The notes under the pieces were generated by a model. That model was given only the letters and a program-made list of their open reading frames with translations. It did no database searches and was not told the DNA's origin. Positions 24,967-32,426 of a stretch of DNA of 64,000 nt are shown in pieces. The stretch is from Sphingomonas sp. JC676 (GTDB lineage: Bacteria; Pseudomonadota; Alphaproteobacteria; Sphingomonadales; Sphingomonadaceae). A program made the translations under genes and the position numbers. The stretch is from positions 62,001 to 126,000 of the forward strand of contig NZ_JACTGR010000008.1 in assembly GCF_014489075.1 (NCBI RefSeq). Reading direction: 5' to 3'. Within the stretch, counting starts at the first letter, position 1. Every line of letters begins with the position of its first letter.

Positions 24967-27327
24967 TCAGTTCAAATCGGACGCGATAAGGGTCATCGGG
25001 CGCCCCGGCTGAAGCGCGATTTCCTTGCTCCGGCCCGCTACCCGGACGATGCGTTTTCCGGCGATTTGGGGGTGCAGCGTGACCGAATCGAGCGCGCCGT
25101 CCTTCCAGGCAAGATCGATGGTGCAGCCGCGGCGCGCGCGCACGCCGCGCAGAGAGCCGGTCGGCCAGGCCTTGGGCAGGGCAGGCAGCAGGTCGATCAA
25201 ATCGCCGCGGCTCTGCACCAGCATCTCAACCAACGCTGCGGTGCCGCCGAAGATGCAGTCAATCTGGAAGGGGGCGTGATGGCCGAGCATGCCGGGGCCG
25301 CCCGGATCGGCCTGGATCAGGCGCAGCAGCATGCGATGTGCCTGTTCGGCATCGCGGAAATGGGCCCAGAGCGCGGTGCGCCAGGCAAGCGCCCAGCCGG
25401 TCGCCTCGGTCCCGCGCAACTCGAGCGAGCGCCGCGCCGCGCGCAGCAGGTCCGGCGTGCCCTCAGCGTTGATCTGCTGGCTGGGATAGACAGCGTAGAG
25501 GTGCGAAGTGTGCCGGTGGGTCGGCTCGACCGCGTCGGCGTCCCAATCGGCAAGCCATTCCTGGAGCTGGCCGCTCTTGCCGACCTGATGCGGCGCAAGC
25601 TTGGCGCGCATCGCGGCGAGCTGGGGCCGCAGGTCAGCATCGAGGCCCAGCAGCTTGGCGCTCGTGGCGGTGCGGTCGAACAGGTCGCGCAGGATCTGCA
25701 TGTCGAGCGCTGGCCCCGCGCACAAGGTGCTGCCATGGCCATGGTCGTTCTCGGGCGAGCAGGAGGGGTTGGTGACCATCCAGCCGCTCGCTGGGTTCTT
25801 CACCAACGTATCTAGGAAGAACAGCGAAGCGCCGCGCAGCAGCGGATAGATGCGGCGCAGAAAGGCCTTGTCGCGATGGAAGTCGTAATGGTCCCATAGC
25901 TGCACGCTGAGCCAGGCTGCGCCGGTCGGCCACAGCCCGGTGCGAGCATGGTCGATCGGGCCCGAGGCGCGCCACAGATCGGTATTGTGATGGGCGACCC
26001 AGCCGCGCGCGCCGTACATGTGCTTCGCGGTATAGGCACCGGAGACCGCCAGCTCCTCGACCATCGCCACCAGCGGATCGATGCATTCGGGCAGATTGGC
26101 GGTGTCGACTGGCCAGTAGTTCATCTCCGTGTTGATGTTGATCGTGTATTTGGAGCCCCAGGGCGGCAGGTTGCTCTCGTTCCAGATTCCCTGGAGGTTC
26201 GCGGGCTCGGAACCGGCGCGCGATGAGCAGATCAGCATGTAGCGGCCGAACTGGAAGAACAGAGCGGCGAGCTCGGGATCGGCGCGGTCGAGCGCATGGC
26301 CGGCGCGCGAGTCGGTGGCTAGCGCCGCGGCACGGCTGGTGCCGAGATCGATCGACACGCGGCGAAACAGGTGGCGATGCTCGGCCATGTGGTCGTCGCG
26401 AAGCTGCGTCCAGGACTTGCGCGCGGCGACGGCAAGCTGTGCGCGAACGATCGCCTGCGGATCGCCCGAGACGTCGACCGGCGACTTGAAGCTGCTCGCC
26501 GCGGCCAGCAGGATCACGACCGCTTGCGCGCCGCGGACCCGCACGATCGGGCCGTCATGGCTGACGGTGCCGCCGTCGGCGGCGACCTGCGCACGCGTTT
26601 CGAAGCTGAGCTTGCCGGGGATGCCGCGGTCGGAATTGTTGATGCCGCTCAGCACCAGGGTGGAATCGCCCTCGACCGTAGCGGTGGCGCGCTGGCCAGT
26701 GCCGAACGAGCAGTTGAGCGCCACCGGCCCGCCTTCGGCGCTGACCCGGATGGCGATCACCTGATCGACCGCGGAGCTCAGGACCTCTCGCGTGTAGGTG
26801 ACCTTGCCGGAGACGAAGCGCGTGCGGCTGATCGCCCCGTCGAGATCGAGCTCGCGACGATATTCCTCGACCGGTGTCTCCTCGACATCGACGAGATCCA
26901 GCCACAAATCACCGAGCGACTGATAGGACATCTCGCGCATCGGGATCGACTGGATGTATTTCTCCGCATAGGCCTCGGCCTCGGCATATTTGCCGGCGAA
27001 GATCATCTCGCGCACCTTGGGCAATGCGTCATGCGCGGCGGGGTTGAGATGCTGATAGGGACCGCCGGACCAGAACCTGCCGTCGTTGAGCTGGAGCCGC
27101 TCGAGCTTGATGTTGCCGAACACCATCGCGCCAAGGCGGCCGTTGCCGACCGGGTGCGCCTCGGGCCAGCTACCCGCCGGCTTGTTGTGCCACAGTCTCC
27201 AGCGTTCTGGCTTCAAGTCCCCCGGAGCCCGGTCGCCCGTCGAGGTCTCCGCTGCGCCGCGGGTCGCTGTTGCAGTCAGCGTCGCGGCAAGACCCGCCTC
27301 CAGCACTTCTCGCCGTGAGATATCCAT
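24967..27327 (-). CDS. GH95 alpha-L-fucosidase/alpha-L-galactosidase C (canonical)
   Basis: The 786-residue inverting enzyme starts with a twin-Arg-type leader (MDISRREVLEAGLAATLTA). The ATG at 27327 follows a GGAGG site. The N-terminal domain has AHPVGNGRLGAMVFGN and LQLNDGRFWSGGP, both classical GH95. The catalytic barrel keeps NTEMNYWPVDTANL (substrate-binding Asn residues), MVTNPSCSPENDHGH (acid Glu) and HRHTSHLYAVYPSQQI. All key motifs are intact, unlike paralogues A and B. GH95 releases terminal alpha-1,2-L-fucose or L-galactose from xyloglucan or pectin side chains. Confidence 0.9.
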   Translation of the reverse strand: MDISRREVLEAGLAATLTATATRGAAETSTGDRAPGDLKPERWRLWHNKPAGSWPEAHPVGNGRLGAMVFGNIKLERLQLNDGRFWSGGPYQHLNPAAHDALPKVREMIFAGKYAEAEAYAEKYIQSIPMREMSYQSLGDLWLDLVDVEETPVEEYRRELDLDGAISRTRFVSGKVTYTREVLSSAVDQVIAIRVSAEGGPVALNCSFGTGQRATATVEGDSTLVLSGINNSDRGIPGKLSFETRAQVAADGGTVSHDGPIVRVRGAQAVVILLAAASSFKSPVDVSGDPQAIVRAQLAVAARKSWTQLRDDHMAEHRHLFRRVSIDLGTSRAAALATDSRAGHALDRADPELAALFFQFGRYMLICSSRAGSEPANLQGIWNESNLPPWGSKYTININTEMNYWPVDTANLPECIDPLVAMVEELAVSGAYTAKHMYGARGWVAHHNTDLWRASGPIDHARTGLWPTGAAWLSVQLWDHYDFHRDKAFLRRIYPLLRGASLFFLDTLVKNPASGWMVTNPSCSPENDHGHGSTLCAGPALDMQILRDLFDRTATSAKLLGLDADLRPQLAAMRAKLAPHQVGKSGQLQEWLADWDADAVEPTHRHTSHLYAVYPSQQINAEGTPDLLRAARRSLELRGTEATGWALAWRTALWAHFRDAEQAHRMLLRLIQADPGGPGMLGHHAPFQIDCIFGGTAALVEMLVQSRGDLIDLLPALPKAWPTGSLRGVRARRGCTIDLAWKDGALDSVTLHPQIAGKRIVRVAGRSKEIALQPGRPMTLIASDLN

Positions 27328-27474
27328 GCCGACCTCCAATATACTGCGCGTAGTACAGCGCTTGTCGGCTGTGTGATATCTCTGTCTTGCCACGTGATAT
27401 TTGATGGTGCAAGGCCCGTCACCAGTTTTGAAAGGCGGTCAGGTCTTTGCCGATTCGACCGCGCAGGAGGTGCG

Positions 27475-28719
27475 ATGTCGTTCGAATCCGCTGTCGTCGC
27501 CGGCGGCACGCTCAAGATCCGTGATGCCCGCGTCATCGTTTGCTCGCCCGGGCGCAACTTCGTGACGCTGAAGATCGAGACCGACGAGGGCGTGTACGGC
27601 ATCGGCGACGCCACGCTGAACGGGCGCGAACTCTCGGTCGTCTCCTATCTGCAGGATCATGTCGTCCCCAATCTGATCGGCCGCGACGCGCACCGGATCG
27701 AAGATATCTGGCAGTTCCTCTATCGCGGCGCCTATTGGCGACGCGGGCCGGTGACGATGACGGCGATCGCCGCGGTCGATACGGCGCTATGGGACATCAA
27801 GGCCAAGGCGGCGGGCATGGCGCTCTACCAACTTCTGGGCGGCCGCTCGCGCGACGGCGTGCTCGTCTATGGCCACGCCAATGGCGCCGATATCGAGGAA
27901 ACGGTCGACCAGGTCGGGCGCTATATCGGCATGGGCTATCGCGCGGTGCGTGCCCAAAGCGGCGTTCCCGGCGTGAAGGGCGCCTATGGCGTCGGCCGCG
28001 GCGACCTCTATTACGAGCCGGCCGACGGCACGCTCCCCACCGAGACCTTGTGGTCGACCAGCGCCTATCTCAACCACGCGCCCAAGCTGTTCGAGCGGCT
28101 GCGCGAGGCGCACGGTCCCGAGATCGAACTGCTCCACGACGTCCACCATCGTCTGACCCCGATCGAGGCGGCGCGGCTGGGTAAGGCGCTCGAGCCATTC
28201 CGCCTGTTCTGGATGGAGGATTCGACGCCGGCCGAGAACCAGGAAGCGTTCCGGCTAATCCGTCAGCATACCGTGACGCCGCTCGCGGTGGGCGAGATCT
28301 TCAATTCGATCCATGATTGCCGCGAGCTGATCCAGAACCAGCTTATCGACTATATCCGCACCACCGTGGTCCATGCCGGCGGCATCACCCATCTACGCCG
28401 CATCGCCGATCTCGCTTCGCTCTATCAGGTACGCACTGGCAGCCATGGCGCGACCGATCTCTCGCCGGCGTGCATGGGCGCGGCGCTGCATTTCGACACC
28501 TGGGTGCCCAATTTCGGCATCCAGGAATATATGCGTCACACACCGGAGACCGACGAGGTCTTCCCGCACGACTACAGCTTCGACGACGGCTATCTGCGGG
28601 TCGGCGAGACCCCGGGGCACGGTGTCGACATCGACGAGGAACTGGCGGCGCGTTACCCGTACAAGCCGATGCAGCTGCCCGTTGCGCGGCTGACCGACGG
28701 CACGCTCTGGAATTGGTAA
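27475..28719 (+). CDS. manD: D-mannonate dehydratase, ManD type (enolase superfamily)
   Basis: Converts D-mannonate to 2-keto-3-deoxy-D-gluconate in the cytoplasm, the glucuronate branch after UxaC and a reductase. The 414 residues carry the strongly conserved ManD stretches VYGHANGADIEETVDQVG, YGVGRGDLYYEPADG, LLHDVHHRLTP, FWMEDSTPAENQEAF, PLAVGEIFNSIHDC and RTGSHGATDLSPACMGAAL. The start at 27475 has a perfect AGGAGG site 4 bases upstream; an earlier in-frame ATG at 27373 gives a non-conserved tail. The GH2 gene begins within its last bases. Confidence 0.95.
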   Translation: MSFESAVVAGGTLKIRDARVIVCSPGRNFVTLKIETDEGVYGIGDATLNGRELSVVSYLQDHVVPNLIGRDAHRIEDIWQFLYRGAYWRRGPVTMTAIAAVDTALWDIKAKAAGMALYQLLGGRSRDGVLVYGHANGADIEETVDQVGRYIGMGYRAVRAQSGVPGVKGAYGVGRGDLYYEPADGTLPTETLWSTSAYLNHAPKLFERLREAHGPEIELLHDVHHRLTPIEAARLGKALEPFRLFWMEDSTPAENQEAFRLIRQHTVTPLAVGEIFNSIHDCRELIQNQLIDYIRTTVVHAGGITHLRRIADLASLYQVRTGSHGATDLSPACMGAALHFDTWVPNFGIQEYMRHTPETDEVFPHDYSFDDGYLRVGETPGHGVDIDEELAARYPYKPMQLPVARLTDGTLWNW

Positions 28720-31700
28720 GCCCGGCGCGACTGCTTCGCGCGGCGGCGCTGCTGCTGGCGCTGCTCGTGCTGCCGCTGGCGGCGGAGGCGCGCGATGTCC
28801 GTGAGGATCGGCTGGTCGAAGGCGGCTGGCGCTCGGCGGTGTTCGACGCCGATGCCGAGGGACGCTTGCCCGTAGCGGACGGGTTCGAGCGCGCGGAATT
28901 CGACGATCGCGGCTGGACGGCGATCTCGGTGCCGCACAATTGGCAGGGTTATTCGTACAATCGCCAGGTTGTGAAAGGCGCGCGGCACGGCACCGCCTGG
29001 TATCGCACGCATGTGCAGATAGCCGCGCCGAAGGGCGACGAGCGCGTCTTCCTGATGTTCGAAGGTGCGGCGAGCTACGCTAGCGTCTGGCTCAACGGCA
29101 GGCTGGTCGGCCGCCATGGCGGCGGGCTGGTGAGCTTCACGCTCGACGTGACCGACGCGGTGAAGCCCGGCGACAATCTGATCGCGGTGCGCACCGATAA
29201 TCCCGCCCGTATCCAGGACCTGCCCTGGACCTCGGGCGATGACAGTGTCGATGGCGGGTGCTGCGAAGGGTCGCAGCCTTTCGGTATCTTCCGGCCGGTC
29301 CATGTGATCCGCACCGCCTCGCTAAGGGTGCGGCCGTTCGGCATCTACGCCTGGGGCGATCTGCGGAGCATCGATGCGACGCGCGCCGATCTCACTGCCC
29401 GCAGCGAAATCGAGAATCTCTCATCGCGGCCTCGAGATTTCGCGCTGGTCAACCAGATGGTCGATCCCGAGGGGCGCGTGGTCGCCGAGCGGCGCGCCGA
29501 GCACCGGCTGGCGCCGGGCGAGCGCGGCCAGTTCGATCATGCATTGCCGCGGATCCTGCGCCCGCGGCTGTGGTCGCCGGTGTCACCGACACTCTATACC
29601 TTGCGTACCCGGCTGGTGGAGAATGGCCGCGTCGTCGACGAAGCGAGCACGCCCTACGGCATCCGCACCTTTGAGATACGTCCCCAGCCCGACGGCAGCC
29701 GCCGCCTCTATCTGAACGGCGCCCCTTTTGTCGTGCGCGGCATCGCCGAATATGAGCATTTGCTCGGCGGCTCGCACGCCTTTTCGCCGGAGCAGATCGC
29801 GGCGCGCGTCGGGCAGGTCGAAGCTGCCGGGTTCAATGCCTTTCGCGACGGCCACTACCCGCACAATTTCCGCTATGGCGACAAGCTCGCCCGCGACGGC
29901 GTGCTGTGGTGGACGCAGTTCAGCGCGCATCTCTGGTTCGACAACGCGGCATTCCGCGACAATTTCAAGAGCCTGATGGCCGACTGGGTTCGCGAACGGC
30001 GCAACAATCCGGCGGTATTCCTCTGGGGCCTGCAAAATGAGAGCCGGCTGCCCAGGGAATTTACTCAGGAAGCGGTCGCGATCATCCGCGAACTCGATCC
30101 CACCGCGTCGACGCAGCGGCTGATCACCACCTGCAATGGCGGGCAAGGCGCGGACTGGGACGTGCCGCAGAACTGGTCGGGCACCTATGGCGGCGATCCC
30201 GACAAATATGGCGACGAGCTCGTCAAGCAGGCGCTGGTCGGCGAATATGGCGCATGGCGCTCACTCGAGCTGCACGGCGAACCGCCTTATGCCGATGGCG
30301 TGCTGTCGGAGACGCGCATGGCTGCACTGATGCAGAAAAAGGCGCGGCTCGCCGAGAGCGTCGCCGATCGCAGTGTCGGCGAATTCCATTGGCTGCTCGT
30401 CACCCACGAGAATCCGGGCCGCCCGATGCGTTCCGACGGCACCCAGATCTGGGACGGGGTGCGCGAGCTCGATCATATCGGTCCGGCCAACAACAAGGGG
30501 CTGATGACGCTGTGGGGCGAGCCGCTCGACGTCTATTACATGTTTCGCGCGCGGCAGGTGCCGGCCGCCAGGTCGCCGATGGTCTATATCGTCTCGCATA
30601 CCTGGCCGGACCGCTGGAGCGGGCCAGGGGTGAAATCGGGCGTCGAAGTCTATTCGAACTGCGACGAGGTCGAGCTGTTCAACGATTCCGCCGGGCGGAT
30701 CAGCCTGGGCCGCAAGCGGCGCGACGGCGAAGAGCGGTTTCGCTGGGACGGCGTCGAGATACGCTATGACATGCTCGCGGCGACCTGCCTGGTCGGCGGC
30801 GCGGTGAAGGCACGCGACGCGATCATACTCAACAACCTGCCGCAGGCGCCGGACACATTTGCCCCGCCGGCTCCCGCGATCACCGCGGGCGAGCCGGGCA
30901 GGCACTATATGTATCGTGTCAATGTCGGCGGGCCGGAAACGGTGGATGCCGCCGGCAATGTCTGGCTGGGGGATCGGCATCTCGTTGCCGGCGCGAGCTG
31001 GGGCTGGCAGAGCTGGGCTGACACCTATCCGGATCTCGATCCGCAGCTCGGCAGCCGCCGCAAGACCTTCGACCGGATCGAAGGCGCCGACGCCCAGGCG
31101 CTGTTCCAGAGCTTCCGCTATGGCCGGGACCAGCTGCGCTACAGCTTCGCGGTGCCCAACGGCAGCTATCGCGTCGAGCTCTATTTTGTTGAGCCCTGGT
31201 ACGGTCGCGCGGGAATTGACGCGCGCGGATGGCGCCAGTTCGATGTCGCCGTGAACGGCCGCACGCTGATCCGCGATCTCGATATCTTCAAGGAGGTGGG
31301 CTCCGACCGTGCACTCAAGAAGGTCGTCACGGCCCGAGCGGAGGGCGGTCGGCTGGTAATTGACTTCCCCCGCGTCGCGGCGGGACAGGCAATCCTGTCG
31401 GCCGTTGCGATCTCGTCGGACATGGCATTGCCCGCCGCGCGGCCGGACGGCACCGATCTCATCGCCCCACCCGCGCCATCGGCCGGCGAGGCGCGCAGCT
31501 ATCTCGACAATGGCGACATCGCTTTTGTTAAAGGTGGCGAACGTTGGAGTGGCCTGTCGCACGAACTGCTCGATAGCGACTGGCTGCGCCCTGCCGCCGG
31601 ACAGGACGGTACTGCCACGGTGACCGTTCGGCTCGATGCCAATCTCTACCTTCCGATCGCGGCCGGCGCTGTGACCCCATCGGGCTGGCAGGATTCGTCC

Positions 31701-32243
31701 CTTGTTGGCTCGATCGGCGGCAAGCCGCACCGTTTCGCGACACGCCGCGCGCGCGCCGGCGATGCGGTGCAGGTGCCGGCCGGCACGCCGGTGCTCGTGC
31801 GCCGCAACCTCCTGTCGCCCTATGCGCCGGGCGCATTCAGCTTCGCGCGCGACAAGGGTCTGACCGAAGCCGAGGTAGCCGCGGTCACCGCGACGAACGG
31901 GACCGTCCGCACCGCGATCAAGGGCTATGGCGGGCAGGGCTATGTCCTGCTTGGCACGGGCTCGGCTCGGCTCGGCTGGAAGATCCAGACCGGGCTCGCA
32001 AGTCGTCATCGCTTCGCGATCCGCTATGGGCTGCCGCAAGGCCGTTCGGTCGAGGCCAGGCTCGTGCTGCGCGACGCAAGCGGCATCGTGACCGCCTCGG
32101 CACCGGTCCGGTTCGAAGGCGGCGAGGGCTGGCGGCTCGTCACGGCCGAGACGGCGGCGATGATCAATGCGGGCGACTATTCCGCCGCCCTGGAGATTCC
32201 CGACGGGGCCGATCTGGCCATCGATTCGCTGCGCCTGGATTGA
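28713..32243 (+). CDS. GH2 glycosidase with malectin-like and extra C-terminal domain (TTG start)
   Basis: A very large exported GH2 enzyme (about 1176 residues; ordinary members are 800-1000). A TTG at 28713, overlapping the manD stop by 7 bases, gives an immediate Sec signal peptide (LLLALLVLPLAAEA). No in-frame ATG occurs before the conserved region, so a non-ATG, coupled start is likely. The sugar-binding domain (30-220) has ISVPHNWQGYSYN and AWYRTHV. The barrel has acid/base E443 (LWGLQNESRLP) and nucleophile E511 (ALVGEYGAWRS). A malectin-like domain spans about 730-890 (HYMYRVNVGGPETVD), and an unrecognised region fills 900-1176. The sugar removed (beta-galactose, beta-glucuronate or other) cannot be told. 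Confidence 0.85.
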   Translation: MVSPARLLRAAALLLALLVLPLAAEARDVREDRLVEGGWRSAVFDADAEGRLPVADGFERAEFDDRGWTAISVPHNWQGYSYNRQVVKGARHGTAWYRTHVQIAAPKGDERVFLMFEGAASYASVWLNGRLVGRHGGGLVSFTLDVTDAVKPGDNLIAVRTDNPARIQDLPWTSGDDSVDGGCCEGSQPFGIFRPVHVIRTASLRVRPFGIYAWGDLRSIDATRADLTARSEIENLSSRPRDFALVNQMVDPEGRVVAERRAEHRLAPGERGQFDHALPRILRPRLWSPVSPTLYTLRTRLVENGRVVDEASTPYGIRTFEIRPQPDGSRRLYLNGAPFVVRGIAEYEHLLGGSHAFSPEQIAARVGQVEAAGFNAFRDGHYPHNFRYGDKLARDGVLWWTQFSAHLWFDNAAFRDNFKSLMADWVRERRNNPAVFLWGLQNESRLPREFTQEAVAIIRELDPTASTQRLITTCNGGQGADWDVPQNWSGTYGGDPDKYGDELVKQALVGEYGAWRSLELHGEPPYADGVLSETRMAALMQKKARLAESVADRSVGEFHWLLVTHENPGRPMRSDGTQIWDGVRELDHIGPANNKGLMTLWGEPLDVYYMFRARQVPAARSPMVYIVSHTWPDRWSGPGVKSGVEVYSNCDEVELFNDSAGRISLGRKRRDGEERFRWDGVEIRYDMLAATCLVGGAVKARDAIILNNLPQAPDTFAPPAPAITAGEPGRHYMYRVNVGGPETVDAAGNVWLGDRHLVAGASWGWQSWADTYPDLDPQLGSRRKTFDRIEGADAQALFQSFRYGRDQLRYSFAVPNGSYRVELYFVEPWYGRAGIDARGWRQFDVAVNGRTLIRDLDIFKEVGSDRALKKVVTARAEGGRLVIDFPRVAAGQAILSAVAISSDMALPAARPDGTDLIAPPAPSAGEARSYLDNGDIAFVKGGERWSGLSHELLDSDWLRPAAGQDGTATVTVRLDANLYLPIAAGAVTPSGWQDSSLVGSIGGKPHRFATRRARAGDAVQVPAGTPVLVRRNLLSPYAPGAFSFARDKGLTEAEVAAVTATNGTVRTAIKGYGGQGYVLLGTGSARLGWKIQTGLASRHRFAIRYGLPQGRSVEARLVLRDASGIVTASAPVRFEGGEGWRLVTAETAAMINAGDYSAALEIPDGADLAIDSLRLD

Positions 32244-32306
32244 TTTCGATCGCCCGGTCGCACGCGCACGCACTGCGCAGCGATGTAATCAGGCAACACG
32301 CCTTGG

Positions 32307-32317
32307 AAAGTAACTTT
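32307..32317. promoter_or_regulatory. AAAGTAACTTT palindrome in receptor 2 promoter
   Basis: A perfect 5+1+5 palindrome lies 110 bases before receptor 2. Together with its flanks (32301-32330) it matches the promoter of the zinc dehydrogenase. The surrounding 183-base gap is A/T-richer than the genes and must contain the receptor promoter. Confidence 0.4.
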
Positions 32318-32426
32318 TGTGTATGAAAGTGCTTGACTGAGATACCAGTTGGTCGGATTGATATCGATAACGGAATCACAAGAAGGACGCGAAAAGCGCC
32401 TCAAAGGGTCTTTGGGAGAGGGTTAG

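Noticed and set aside
27475..28719. This enolase-superfamily protein as L-fuconate or L-rhamnonate dehydratase
   Set aside because: The ManD-specific segments (VYGHANGADIEE, RTGSHGATDLSP) are all present, so mannonate dehydratase is far more likely.
30261..32273. Minus-strand frame of 670 codons opposite the large GH2
   Set aside because: No domain signature, biased composition, and the plus strand encodes recognisable GH2 and malectin regions.
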